A stretch of 64,000 bases of DNA from Dyadobacter luticola (GCF_005860805.1 NZ_VCEJ01000005.1:310001-374000), one strand, 5' to 3'; shown: positions 19,301 through 26,791, counted from the stretch's first letter. Made by a program: numbers and translations. Notes: generated from the letters alone by a model not told the origin.

Positions 19301-19410
19301 ACTTTGGTGAATGTCTGGTTTGTGTACAGTGGCGTCGTGTAGTCCACATTTTGCGCCAGTGCCAGGAATTTTGTGAAGAATAAAAGAAGATGCAGGAAAA
19401 GTTTTCTCAT
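13366..19410 (-). CDS. SpvB/VCBS/Rhs polymorphic toxin with variable C-terminal effector
   Basis: 2014 residues. The signal peptide ends LALAQ. An SpvB-type domain follows (SGGVSSGSATYSVPIAVPPG near 50-70), then about seven FG-GAP/VCBS calcium-loop repeats (GDFNGDGKTDI, GDYTGDGLDDIV, LDFNGDGKSDL and others, about 330-720). A long YD/Rhs shell comes next (YDAFGRSQST, YDALGRLQTL, YDLLGRNTSR), then the Rhs core (LYRGFTGHEHLTNF to NNNPLVYTDPDGEW, ending near residue 1726). A Gly/Ala-rich hydrophobic linker covers about 1727-1850. The last ~100 residues form a separate domain with ARKVPIHILDDVIKN, NGKPYNLEVLYD and WHFKYD. TcB/TcC-like shells encapsulate the toxin; the signal peptide means export through Sec first, the later route being unknown. 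The C-terminal residues look like a small nuclease of the BECR/colicin D type; this is inference. Confidence 0.92.
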   Translation of the reverse strand: MRKLFLHLLLFFTKFLALAQNVDYTTPLYTNQTFTKVVNPALPVGSVAGSGGVSSGSATYSVPIAVPPGTNGVVPAISIDYNSGLGSGPVGNGWNISGLSVISRAGQNIYHDGQVTTLDFSGKDRFVWNGQRLLGLAGTYGASGATYATESENFVSITSNGISGAGPTWFKVLTKDGVEMEFGNTTDSRMMDEANVNVVFWRLNRVKNPDGNYIDFKYLNIDRDARIDEINYTGNSVTGLLPYNKIKFEYKIRGDINGQYIGNSLIASKYLLDKITITADGSAFKTYQFGYSWDNINSFLREVTESGSDGSKLNSTIFKYGEMPIAFQDGLLATGDLDANDSYFGDFNGDGKTDIMTAKSVNSGIPYVNYHESFRLHLSQPGTSELTNGPKVMLPTTYSMIREQKVPNNYNILAGDYTGDGLDDIVNLKVTNAGSYSKLDSVIIYETSNSGQSLIKHLRSIQPNYFKIHAKGNYFFPGDFDGDGITEYITILGNDLNTYLPFLCTNYIQGGACGSIGISGATDFPVSDWASADKIYVLDFNGDGKSDLMLIRDNLCEIFTLDGNSARQIYTSNFPTKDHLVYFGDFNGDRKTDLLTRASLTDNSATWTKAISTGAVYIPSTFTWVQIPDITKEYYKNHHVNLADFNGDGKTDIYHGKNDFNLQAAKLNVYYSRGYDFFSIQSDLADYVSSSDSYATEMDGDGKSDIMSVKFYQDPYPLFKFKPSGKENLLHKVANGFGHVSTWYYKTFSEGGSFYTKGANSTYPLNSVQLPLNAAFQFIVQNGIGGENVTQYSYEDARLHRPGKGLLGFKKIIVQDKVSGIQSVSENEFNATYYASFPKKTGTYWTAGNALISETTLTNEIVQQGVAGSKRFLYRVKSIAESNVFEGRTASTVNDTFDNYGNVTQSTVNNNNVETTVTKTTFGAYPGIIPNKPTSATIATTRSGQSTFTATTTMGYNALGQLMSKTDFSGLPKSVSASYEYFPLGNLKKTTIAPTGLPARSISATYDTKGRYPESNTNELGQISSATFDPKWGKPLTSTSIDGLVTTFTYDAFGRSQSTKYPEGYTVGHSYGWDIANGAIWFDLTTHPGKPDVKTWHDLLGREIKSQTEAFPSGWTTSTQTYDNRGNVVTSTQPVKSGEPVLTTTNSYDAGDPFNRIIGTSNALTSSTVSYAYAGGILTTTTTSSGQSTSRKTDATGKTTGATDNGGQLEYTYYSHGGLKEVKNAGIVLTSSEYDAQGMQTKLTDLNAGATSYDYNALGQLASQTNANGKTHTMLYDLLGRNTSRSGPEGTSTYEYYPSGTGASVNQLKKVTGFAGTLDEYTYDALGRLQTLKQTVDASAYTTTYGYNVYGDITSVSYPSGFGTNHAYDANAYPTTIKNANNAVTLYTNTGMNGLGQNTAYTLGNGKSSTISYNYGIPTLFATAGIQNLELTWDFAKGNLSKRKDNVKNKEETFVYDNLDRLLSATVTGKVAQTVTYQPSGNISSKSDAGQTFSYDQTKINALTGVISPTTAIPILTQDITYTAFNQPEKITENGSGQPYELTYTYGADYQRLKGVMKKNAALINTHYYFANNYEKDVTPGIADKHLHYIHAPAGMIAIVIRENGADQYYYTYTDHLGSLLTMTAQNGSVLLDQNFDAWGRLRHPTNWDYVNVPAPTSYLYRGFTGHEHLTNFNVINMNGRLYDPVVGRVLSVDNYVADPGSTQAYNRYSYANNNPLVYTDPDGEWVHIVIGAAVGGVVNLGLKAFQGKIHSFKDGAIAFGIGAAAGAVTAATGGAATSALGLSAASFTGGAVAGATGAATGGLIQGLGNAAYFHDSYSVKDWAIGVGVGGLAGGVLGGLDAAGHGKNFWTGAPKASGAGLFSFNNGSMLTSQGRSRSQTGQWQNVGGGDLTFVNAELGDGSIANSFGGVKSGEVVGQGTRFAKGGTEIINFGKTAAGHFSNPARKVPIHILDDVIKNTKGFADPGGSNALMHYQQIWKNGKPYNLEVLYDKASNSIWHFKYDTRALGPLSPIK

Positions 19411-19532
19411 TTTTCCGCGCGGAGGTTAGAATTTTCTTAGCCACTTCTGACTAATGCACGGAAGTAATAGGAGTATCGTAGGATTATAACAATCCGTCTT
19501 TCCAACGGTCGATATGACTTAACCTTCGGTTT

Positions 19533-21068
19533 TTACCAAACCAAAAACCGCAGATAAACCTGCCCATTCAAAGTCCTCAGCGGAAAATCCTGAGATTTTG
19601 AAACATTATTAAGTGGCAGAATTACATTGAAACCAAGCTGAAAACGGCCTGGTGTAAACGCAAGTCCGGCTTTCACTGCAAAAAGGTGGGGCGTAATGTA
19701 TTGCGACATTTCTTTTGATTTCAATGTGCTCAACTTTTCATCCAGAAATTTGCCCTGCCAGTTTTCGAATTGCGGCCGGAATAATGCTGCTGTGAAAAGG
19801 CTGTAAGAAACTCCCGCGTTCAAAGCGAGAAGTCGGGTGAGGTGATACTGGTACTGCAGGCTGAAATTCAGGCCTGTGGATTTGAGAAACCTTTTGTTAT
19901 GGTAAGATTTGGAAGAATCGGTATTCGATGAATCCGGCAGGCGACTGACGGTTTTATTGTCGCCAAAATAGGATTGATAAGGCGAGAATGTAAACGTTGC
20001 GCTGCTCTTTTTCCAGTTTTTGGTTACAAAAATGCCAGGTATCACATGCCGCCCAATGTGGTTAATGCTATCCGCGCCGGTCAAAAGATATTTTGTGGTG
20101 TTCAAAGAGGAATTCAAAGACCAATCAAGCCCGACATGAAAACTGCGATCACTTGTAATTTTTTCTTTTTCAGGCTGTTTTAGTGGATTTTTCGCAATAA
20201 CCTTCTTCGTCAAATGCGGATCAAAATTAGCAAATTGAGCATTGCGGGATTTTAAAATTTGAATGTTGATTTGTTTTTCTGCGGATAGTATTGGCTCCGT
20301 TTTTTTAGCTGAAAATACATTAGGAAGGTCTGTTTTTACTTCATGTTTCTCATTTCCCTGATTTGCTGATTTACTAAATCGCTTATCATTACGGAAAACA
20401 CTAACCGCCGAATTGTTATTTTCTGAGTTATTAAATTCTGCACGATTTGTTCTTTTTGAGTTATTAAATTTTACTTGATTCGTTCTTTTTGAAAACCGTG
20501 CTATATTTTCTGAATTATCTTTTGGTTTACCAATATTTGAACTAATCATTTTTTCATGGCTAACAGATTTCTCTGTATTATTTCTATCACTACCCGACGA
20601 TATTAACCTTTCATTGAACGTCAGTTTTTCTGAATCAGCATTATTGCTGAATGTACTGTCAGATTTAATTGAAAGCTTACCCTTACTTTCAAGCAGTACA
20701 CTATCAATATTATTTGAAGTGTTTTCTGTAATATGTTCAGCTTTTACTTCACTCGGCGCATTTATAGTGATTTCAGATTTTATATTTCGAGCAGATTTTT
20801 GATTATTATTTGATTCAATATCCGCGTTAAACGTTTTATAAATAACAACTGCGGAAACTGAAAGCACTGTTGATGAGATTAAAATCACACTTTTGAGTTT
20901 GGTTAGACCTGAAAACCATTTTCCGGCTTGTCCCGAAGCTGCACCACCAGCACCGGCGGCAGCATTCAACATATTGTCCATTCCTGCCCAGGCGTCGTCG
21001 GCCGGGACCTCAGGCTCGGGGAGCTGGTCGCGAAAAAATTTACCGATATGTGTGTCTTTCTTTTTCAC
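19533..21068 (-). CDS. putative anti-sigma / membrane partner of the ECF factor with barrel-like C-terminus
   Basis: 511 residues from GTG 21068, 3 nt after the sigma stop, so translationally linked. A cytoplasmic N-terminus (KKKDTHIGKFFRDQLPEPEVPADDAWAGM) of about 55 residues precedes one membrane segment (SVILISSTVLSVSAVVIY, about 59-76). A long Asn/Ser/Lys-rich periplasmic linker with internal repeats (SKRTNQVKFNN / SKRTNRAEFNN) follows, and then about 190 residues with beta-strand character ending LNGQVYLRFLVW, like an outer-membrane barrel. The arrangement could let a cell-surface state control the sigma factor. It is not a FecR protein. The linker is clearly AT-rich. The partner role is inferred from position and topology. 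Confidence 0.65.
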   Translation of the reverse strand: MKKKDTHIGKFFRDQLPEPEVPADDAWAGMDNMLNAAAGAGGAASGQAGKWFSGLTKLKSVILISSTVLSVSAVVIYKTFNADIESNNNQKSARNIKSEITINAPSEVKAEHITENTSNNIDSVLLESKGKLSIKSDSTFSNNADSEKLTFNERLISSGSDRNNTEKSVSHEKMISSNIGKPKDNSENIARFSKRTNQVKFNNSKRTNRAEFNNSENNNSAVSVFRNDKRFSKSANQGNEKHEVKTDLPNVFSAKKTEPILSAEKQINIQILKSRNAQFANFDPHLTKKVIAKNPLKQPEKEKITSDRSFHVGLDWSLNSSLNTTKYLLTGADSINHIGRHVIPGIFVTKNWKKSSATFTFSPYQSYFGDNKTVSRLPDSSNTDSSKSYHNKRFLKSTGLNFSLQYQYHLTRLLALNAGVSYSLFTAALFRPQFENWQGKFLDEKLSTLKSKEMSQYITPHLFAVKAGLAFTPGRFQLGFNVILPLNNVSKSQDFPLRTLNGQVYLRFLVW

Positions 21069-21071
21069 GCC

Positions 21072-21605
21072 TTAAAGTGATTTTTCAAAAATGCGCCTGA
21101 GCCGGGTGCGGCTTTCACTCAAATGCCATTTTACAGTTCCGTCGCTGATATTCAGCGCCTCCGCAATTTCTTTTATCGAAAATCCATCTATATAATGCAA
21201 CCCACAAATACGCCGCGTGGCTACCGGAAGTTGCAATAAATAAATATGGATGTCACCCGCCGCAAGTTGGTCAAACGGATTTGAACCAGATTCAAATCCC
21301 ATCCGATCATCGATTTCATCGTATTCGAAAGTCTGTGTTTTGCGGTCGCGAAGTAATGTTAATGCTGCATTTCTTACGATTGTATACATCCAGCTAAAAA
21401 ATTCACCTTTCCCGGAATCATATTGATCCATGTTTTGGAAAACTTTAAGCATACCATTATTGATCGCTGTGAGAATGTCATGTTTGTCCTCAAAGAAATT
21501 TCTGCAAAGCGCAAAAAGGACAGGATAAAATTGGCGGTACAATTTTTCCTGGCTTTTACGGTCTTTGTTCCGGCAACCGGCCAATATTTCTTTTAAATTC
21601 TCCAA
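21072..21605 (-). CDS. ECF RNA polymerase sigma factor
   Basis: 177 residues starting at TTG 21605. Region 2 is visible around 15-85 (KLYRQFYPVLFALCRNFF, QYDSGKGEFFSWMYTIVRNAAL) and region 4 around 125-172 (LPVATRRICGLHYIDGFSIKEIAEALNISDGTVKWHLSESRTRLRRIF), with a recognisable helix-turn-helix. It should direct RNA polymerase to a small regulon, typically its own operon and neighbouring surface genes. A lipoprotein lies upstream and the membrane partner downstream on the same strand. Whether the Rhs toxin 1.7 kb downstream is a target is an open, testable idea. Confidence 0.93.
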   Translation of the reverse strand: MENLKEILAGCRNKDRKSQEKLYRQFYPVLFALCRNFFEDKHDILTAINNGMLKVFQNMDQYDSGKGEFFSWMYTIVRNAALTLLRDRKTQTFEYDEIDDRMGFESGSNPFDQLAAGDIHIYLLQLPVATRRICGLHYIDGFSIKEIAEALNISDGTVKWHLSESRTRLRRIFEKSL

Positions 21606-21667
21606 ACTTGGGGATTAGAGTAGGCTGGCAACATGGCATTGCCAGCCCAAAAGTTTACGCAAACTAT

Positions 21668-22444
21668 TTAAATGGATTTGGTTGTAAAAACCACCCCGCT
21701 TTCATACGGCCAATCAAATTCATATTTTGCTCCAGATTTTTTAAATGAGCCTTTGTAAGTTTTGTTATTGAATAAGATCTCAATTTTTCCTTCGAATGCC
21801 TGGCCGGTAGGATTGACAAAGTAACGCATGCTCTCTGGCTTTTTCTCTCCGGAATCACACATTAGGCTTGTTATGATACCCTGATAATCGAGTTTGAAAA
21901 GGTCACCTGTCCGTTCGGAATAAGTTAACAGCTGATTGTTTACGCAATTATAACTGTTAGTAGTTATCGCAGTGAACATAAGTATATTGTTTGTATCGGA
22001 ACGGAATGCAGGTGTAATCCTTAAAATTTCATTTTCCTTGAAAACCTGATTGCCAGACGGCGGCGAATAAATTTCGTTAGTCACATTTACATCAATATAT
22101 GCGGTATCGAAACTCATACTATCAACGGCCATCACTCGAAAATTTCCGGCATTCTGGAAGTAAATCTGACTTTTTGCGCCCATATTGATCACGGTCTGCG
22201 CCGGACTTACACGCCACACCACAGAGGTACTTTTCGCGTCGGTTAATGTGAAATTAATGGGTTCCTTTTGTTTGATGCCGGTCACCTTATCCGTGGCAAT
22301 CCTCGATGAGGCAGAATCTTCACTCGCTCCGGTACGTATGTCGGAGTTCACAGGCGCAACCTGGTCCATTTTACTTCTCTCGCAGGCAACAAGCTGCATA
22401 AAAAACAGCACCATGCACAGCATCAGCAACTTTTCGGTCTTCAT
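21668..22444 (-). CDS. lipoprotein with PKD-like domain
   Basis: 258 residues. A lipoprotein signal with lipobox LVAC (Cys21) is followed by a Ser/Asp-rich linker. A beta-sandwich region around 60-120 (TSVVWRVSPAQTVINMGAKS, YFQNAGNFRVMAVDS) reads like a PKD/immunoglobulin-type domain. The C-terminal half has a beta-rich unit ending GAKYEFDWPYESGVVFTTKS. It is surface- or periplasm-anchored. The gene precedes the sigma factor by 62 nt and may be an input or output of that system. No enzymatic motif is seen. Confidence 0.75.
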   Translation of the reverse strand: MKTEKLLMLCMVLFFMQLVACERSKMDQVAPVNSDIRTGASEDSASSRIATDKVTGIKQKEPINFTLTDAKSTSVVWRVSPAQTVINMGAKSQIYFQNAGNFRVMAVDSMSFDTAYIDVNVTNEIYSPPSGNQVFKENEILRITPAFRSDTNNILMFTAITTNSYNCVNNQLLTYSERTGDLFKLDYQGIITSLMCDSGEKKPESMRYFVNPTGQAFEGKIEILFNNKTYKGSFKKSGAKYEFDWPYESGVVFTTKSI

Positions 22445-22604
22445 GACTTTAAAAATTTAGTGTTGAACAAAAAATGAACAGCGGCGCCCTGTCAATAAAA
22501 TAAACTACACGAGGTGGGGGGAAGGTTGGGTATGGGTGAGGAAATTTTTTTAAGTGGAGCAAAAAAACCTTTAAATAAGTCAAACGAACCTCAGGGTCAT
22601 TTTC

Positions 22605-22636
22605 TTTGTAGCAGCGCTTGCATATGGTTACATTTA
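22605..22636 (+). promoter_or_regulatory. promoter TTTG-N20-TACATTTA with leader hairpins
   Basis: TTTG at 22605-22608 and TACATTTA at 22629-22636 have the spacing of the Bacteroidota -33/-7 promoter, one base off at the last position. The leader then holds GGCCTG/CAGGCC (22642-22659) and AGTCTT/AAGACT (22675-22688) hairpins before the ATG at 22695. The 250-bp gap (22445-22694) has nothing else convincing. Confidence 0.45.
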
Positions 22637-22694
22637 GATCTGGCCTGTCCTTTCAGGCCGCGTAACAACTATCCAGTCTTGAAAGACTTTTCAC

Positions 22695-24116
22695 ATGCTA
22701 TTTAACAGTTTTGAATTTGTACTACTTGTTGCTGTCTCATTTGCAGTTTATTACGCCGGGTTTCTCAAACATTTTCAGGTTCATACATTAATTACCGCGA
22801 GCCTGTTTTTTTATGGTTATTCCAATCCAGGGTTACTGGCGCTGTTTTTGGCCTCAGTCGTCATAAATGTCAGCACCAGCTATTTAGTGGTTTATGGAAA
22901 GCCGGAAAGGCAAAAGTTATTTGCGACGATCGGTGTTATTATAAATCTTTCTATTCTGGCTTTCTTTAAATATGGTGTCCTGGTTGGGAGCCTGTTTTTC
23001 AATTCCAATAGCAGCGCCGGCTCTTTCCTTCTGAACATTCCTCTTCCCATAGGTATTTCGTTTTTTACATTTGAAGGTATCAGCCTTCTGATTGATGCTT
23101 TTAAAGATAGAAAAAGGGCTGAGTTTCAGAATCTGGTTCCACGATCATTTAAAACCCATATTCTCAATACAACTTTCTTTGTTGCTTTCTTTCCGCATTT
23201 GATTGCCGGGCCGATTCTGAAAGCGCACGATTTCATTCCTCAAATTGGCACAAAGTATTTAAAGCAGATAAACTGGGAGTCTTGTTACAAGAATTTGGTG
23301 ATGGGCTACTTTCTAAAAATGGTCATTGCAGATCAGATAAGCCAACATACATTCTGGATCCAGTATCCCTATTTTGAAGGGCATTCTTCCACGGTTCTCA
23401 TCGCAATGCTGTTTGGTTATTCTATGCAGATCTTCGCAGATTTTGCCGGTTATTCACTGATTGCGATCGGTGTAGCCGGTTTGTTTGGATATAGACTGAT
23501 GGAGAATTTTAATTTTCCTTATATCTCTACTTCATTTTCCGAATTCTGGCGCAGGTGGCACATTTCTCTTTCGACTTTTTTGAAGGAATATCTTTATATC
23601 CCGCTAGGAGGTAATCATAAAGGGAAAGCCAGAACCTACCTCAATTTGATAATTACGATGGTTTTAGGTGGTCTTTGGCATGGAGCTGCATCGAGTTATG
23701 CGATTTGGGGCGCATTTCATGGGATTGCGCTGGCAAGTGAACGCCTGCTTACCAGTTCTTCTAAAAAGCAGCAGGAAAAGCCCAACCTGGTTAGGGAAAT
23801 TGCGGGTGGTTTTATCGTTTTTTCATTTGTATCACTGGCCTGGCTCTTATTCAAGCTCACGGATATTACGCATGTTTTCAAATATTTTCAGGCTATCGTG
23901 AATAACACCAAAAAAGAAACTTCCAGTAAAATCATTGTTTTCATATTAATTTATTCAGTACCAGTAATCCTCTATCATGCCATTTATCTTGGTAAGAAAT
24001 ACGCATTTATAAATACTGCACTTCGGGTTTTAGCGCCTGTTGCTTATGCAATAATGCTTTTTATGATTATCACAAATAGTGGAATTGGAGGAGATTTTAT
24101 CTATTTCCAGTTTTAA
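22695..24116 (+). CDS. MBOAT family membrane O-acyltransferase (AlgI-like)
   Basis: 473 residues with about ten membrane segments. Family motifs are present: PIGISFFTFEGISLLIDAFKD (about 116-136), FPHLIAGPILKAHDFIPQI (about 172-190), FWRRWHISLSTFLKEYLYIPLGGN (about 279-302) and the active-site histidine block TMVLGGLWHGAASSYAIWG (about 318-336). AlgI/DltB-like enzymes pass acetyl or D-alanyl groups across the inner membrane to a periplasmic partner that modifies a polysaccharide. The next gene, 26 nt downstream, encodes a probable SGNH-like partner. The modified polymer is not identified in this window. Confidence 0.93.
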   Translation: MLFNSFEFVLLVAVSFAVYYAGFLKHFQVHTLITASLFFYGYSNPGLLALFLASVVINVSTSYLVVYGKPERQKLFATIGVIINLSILAFFKYGVLVGSLFFNSNSSAGSFLLNIPLPIGISFFTFEGISLLIDAFKDRKRAEFQNLVPRSFKTHILNTTFFVAFFPHLIAGPILKAHDFIPQIGTKYLKQINWESCYKNLVMGYFLKMVIADQISQHTFWIQYPYFEGHSSTVLIAMLFGYSMQIFADFAGYSLIAIGVAGLFGYRLMENFNFPYISTSFSEFWRRWHISLSTFLKEYLYIPLGGNHKGKARTYLNLIITMVLGGLWHGAASSYAIWGAFHGIALASERLLTSSSKKQQEKPNLVREIAGGFIVFSFVSLAWLLFKLTDITHVFKYFQAIVNNTKKETSSKIIVFILIYSVPVILYHAIYLGKKYAFINTALRVLAPVAYAIMLFMIITNSGIGGDFIYFQF

Positions 24117-24142
24117 TGTCTTTTTCTGAATATTAATTGATT

Positions 24143-25042
24143 ATGATCCGGACTTCTTTACTTCTAGTAGCGATCTTTTTAATTTGTTATGAGCTTTTGA
24201 TCCGCTCGACCAATGTCTGGTGGACTATCGGTCAGAATCAATGGCAGGCTAATATCATCAGGGCAAATAATTTTATTTTTTCCGATCATCAGTACGACAA
24301 TGTGATGGTTGGGTCATCGGTGGCTGTCAAATTGAGTTCGAAAATTTCAAAAGACAGTTTGCCTGATAATTTTTATAATCTTTCTTTCGATGGTCTTTCT
24401 GCCCTGGACGGTCTGCTTATCCTTGAAAAGTTGAGTTCTTCACCAAAGCAGGTATTTATTGAGACGAATATTTTAATGCGGCGGGAAGATAAAATCTTTC
24501 AAAGTGCGCTTTTTTCTCCGGTCATGTTTTCATTAAAGCGTTTTTTCGAATCATTCAGGGAAAGTCATCAGCCCGTGGAAGTTTTGGCACGAATTACTAC
24601 ACCGAGAAAATCACACCCCGATAGTTTAGCATTTGAACCGCTCAAAGAACTCGTCAGAGATGAAGCCGTTTACCGAAGCATGCTAAAAATAAAAATAGAT
24701 AAGAGTACGATCCCGATGCCGGAAGGGGAGGTTGCAGATCAGATGGGCAGGCTAAAAAAATTGGTTACCCAATTGCAGGCAAGAGGTGTTCAGGTTGTTT
24801 TTTTCGAGGTTCCGGTTGATCCTGCCGCGTGTGGTCTTGCGGCTCAGGTACAACTGCGGCAAGCAGTGAAAAAGGTTTTTAAGCCGCTGGGCTGCAAGTT
24901 TATATCAGTTCCCGATTGTAACGGCTACATTACTTCTGATGGTACTCACCTGGACAGAGTAAGTGCTTATAAATTTTTAAACTATTTCAGGCATGAGCTT
25001 GAAAAAGTGTCTTCAGGTAGGTCTGTCATTTCTCAACTGTAA
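24143..25042 (+). CDS. membrane-anchored SGNH-hydrolase-like protein, MBOAT partner
   Basis: 299 residues from ATG 24143 (TTG 24137 also in frame). A single N-terminal anchor (IRTSLLLVAIFLICYELLI) places the rest in the periplasm. The GSS of VMVGSSVAVKLSSKI (about 52-66) corresponds to the GDS block and the C-terminal TSDGTHLDRVSAYKFL (about 268-283) to the DxxH block of SGNH enzymes. Other blocks are weak. Such proteins finish acyl transfer from the MBOAT enzyme to a glycan, like AlgX/AlgJ or DltD. The role follows from adjacency and the two motifs. Confidence 0.65.
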   Translation: MIRTSLLLVAIFLICYELLIRSTNVWWTIGQNQWQANIIRANNFIFSDHQYDNVMVGSSVAVKLSSKISKDSLPDNFYNLSFDGLSALDGLLILEKLSSSPKQVFIETNILMRREDKIFQSALFSPVMFSLKRFFESFRESHQPVEVLARITTPRKSHPDSLAFEPLKELVRDEAVYRSMLKIKIDKSTIPMPEGEVADQMGRLKKLVTQLQARGVQVVFFEVPVDPAACGLAAQVQLRQAVKKVFKPLGCKFISVPDCNGYITSDGTHLDRVSAYKFLNYFRHELEKVSSGRSVISQL

Positions 25043-25135
25043 GCGATAAGCGATTGCACTTCTTCAAATAGCTGCGCGCCCATGGCACTATTTTATTAGT
25101 AATAAAGCAACACTTCATCAACAGACAAAAACACC

Positions 25136-25552
25136 ATGGCAGATAAAACTTTGAAAGACGTAGCCGAGGTCATGAAAGACCTTGATATTTGCATGCTTAC
25201 GACCACAACTTCGAATGGTATGCTGGCCTCGCGGCCGATGAGTAATAACCGGCAGGTTGAATATGACGGTAACTCGCACTTTTTTACCTGGGAAAGCTCC
25301 CGCATGGTATCCGACATTGAGATGGATAATGGTGTTAACCTTGGTTTTCAGCAGGGTTACGAATTGTTTATTTCAATCACAGGAAAAGCGGAAGTAACCC
25401 GCGACAAAGAAAAGATGGCTGAACATTGGGTTGACGAACTGGAAGATTGGTTCGAAGACGGCCTCGATACTCCCGGACTTGCCATGATCACAGTGATAGC
25501 CAAACAGATCAAATACTGGCAGGGCGAGGACGAGGGGGAAGTAAAGTTGTAG
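25136..25552 (+). CDS. pyridoxamine 5'-phosphate oxidase-like flavin protein (general stress protein 26 type)
   Basis: 138 residues, one split-barrel domain: KDLDICMLTTTTSNGMLASRPMS (about 17-39) and the strand SHFFTWESSRMVSDIE are typical of PNPOx-like proteins that bind FMN or F420. The C-terminal region DELEDWFEDGLDTPGLAMITVIAKQIKYWQGE follows the general stress protein 26 pattern. The physiological reaction is unknown; family members reduce or bind flavin-linked substrates in stress. A hairpin at 25573-25617 follows. Confidence 0.88.
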   Translation: MADKTLKDVAEVMKDLDICMLTTTTSNGMLASRPMSNNRQVEYDGNSHFFTWESSRMVSDIEMDNGVNLGFQQGYELFISITGKAEVTRDKEKMAEHWVDELEDWFEDGLDTPGLAMITVIAKQIKYWQGEDEGEVKL

Positions 25553-25572
25553 CTTTCGCAGTATAAAAATAA

Positions 25573-25617
25573 AAAGCGGTGGTTTATCTGATATAATTTC
25601 AGATAGATCACCGCTTT
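25573..25617. terminator. 19-bp hairpin between the PNPOx-like gene and the esterase start codon
   Basis: Left arm 25573-25591 (AAAGCGGTGGTTTATCTGA) pairs with right arm 25599-25617 (TCAGATAGATCACCGCTTT) with two wobble pairs and a 7-nt loop. It could end the PNPOx transcript, yet it stops only 1 nt before the esterase ATG at 25619, so it must also shape that gene's leader. Confidence 0.65.
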
Positions 25618-25618
25618 C

Positions 25619-26791
25619 ATGTTAAAGGCCTTTTTTACATTCATTTTCCTGATTTTCACTGCAGTCGCCGGGCACGCACAGAATTACGATGAGTCAAAAG
25701 TACCGTCGTACATCCTGCCCGATGTGCTCAAAACTTCGTCCGGGAAAAAAGTAAAAAGCGTAAAAACCTGGGAAAAGGAGCGGCGGCCGGAAATCCTGAA
25801 AATGTTTGAAAACAACATTTACGGCCAAATGCCGATGGCGTACGATAGCGTCAGGCGCTCGATCACCACCGAAGAAGGCGCGGCGATGGGCGGAAAAGCC
25901 AAGTTAAAACAAGTGACCATAGAAGTTTTCAAAAACCGGAAGTCGGTAAAAATCGATGTGGTTCTGTTCACTCCGACCAAGGCTACGGGGCCGGTACCTG
26001 TATTTTTATTGATCAATAATCGCCCCAATGACAATACCGACCCGACGCGTCAGAAAAAAAGTGAGTTCTGGCCGGCTGAAATGGTGATAGACAGCGGATT
26101 CGCTATCGCCGCATTCCACGTCAATGATCTCGCGCCGGACAATAAGGATACTTATATGAATGGCGTGCTGCAACTTTATCCCGAGCAGCTCAAAGCCGAT
26201 AATGGTATGAAAGCGATCGGTGCCTGGGCCTGGGGTGCGAGCCGGGTGATGGATTATTTTGAAAAAGATGCCGATATCGATGCTAAAAAAGTGATTGTGG
26301 TAGGGCATTCCCGCGGCGGAAAAGCCTCACTCTGGGCAGCCGCCGAGGACCAGCGTTTCGCAGCTTGCGTCACCAATTGCTCTGGAAATTCGGGTGCGGC
26401 TTTGGCCCGGCGACAATTTGGTGAGCGCATTTCCCGTATCAATACCACATTCCCACATTGGTTTAACAACAACTACAAGAAATTTAACGACAAAGAAAAC
26501 AGCCTTCCAGTCGACCAGCACATGCTCATCGCCCTGATTGCTCCGCGACCGGTTTACGCCACCAATGCTTCCAAAGACCTCTGGGCTGACCCGAAAGGCA
26601 CATATCTCTCGCTAAAAAACGCGGAAAGCGTTTACAATCTTTACAAGATAAAATCCCAACTTCCTGCAACGCCGCCTGCCATCAATGTTCCGCTTCCGAA
26701 CCCGCCACTCGGCTACCACATTCGGGAAGGTGAGCATAATATGACGGAGTTTGATTGGCGGGAGTTTTTGGTTTTTGCGAAGGGGATTTGA
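25619..26791 (+). CDS. secreted CE15-like (glucuronoyl/acetylxylan) esterase, alpha/beta hydrolase
   Basis: 390 residues. A clear signal peptide (LKAFFTFIFLIFTAVAGHAQ) fixes the start at 25619. The nucleophile elbow is VVGHSRGGKASLWAAAED (serine near 225), followed by CVTNCSGNSGAALARRQFGERI and FPHWFNNNYKKFNDKENSLP. IALIAPRPVYATNASKDLWADP holds the likely acidic region, and HIREGEHNMTEFDWREFL the catalytic histidine. This block order matches bacterial CE15 glucuronoyl esterases, which cut lignin-glucuronoxylan esters, although acetylxylan esterases look similar. A 10-bp repeat array follows the gene. Confidence 0.85.
   Translation: MLKAFFTFIFLIFTAVAGHAQNYDESKVPSYILPDVLKTSSGKKVKSVKTWEKERRPEILKMFENNIYGQMPMAYDSVRRSITTEEGAAMGGKAKLKQVTIEVFKNRKSVKIDVVLFTPTKATGPVPVFLLINNRPNDNTDPTRQKKSEFWPAEMVIDSGFAIAAFHVNDLAPDNKDTYMNGVLQLYPEQLKADNGMKAIGAWAWGASRVMDYFEKDADIDAKKVIVVGHSRGGKASLWAAAEDQRFAACVTNCSGNSGAALARRQFGERISRINTTFPHWFNNNYKKFNDKENSLPVDQHMLIALIAPRPVYATNASKDLWADPKGTYLSLKNAESVYNLYKIKSQLPATPPAINVPLPNPPLGYHIREGEHNMTEFDWREFLVFAKGI

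Noticed and set aside
19166..19444. Separate 92-residue gene at the Rhs start
   Set aside because: It is an out-of-frame reading of the Rhs signal-peptide and SpvB region; the Rhs frame has the signal peptide and domain match.
22514..22705. 63-residue open frame upstream of the MBOAT gene
   Set aside because: It covers the promoter-like and hairpin region, has no recognisable motif and runs into the MBOAT start; it reads as a chance frame.
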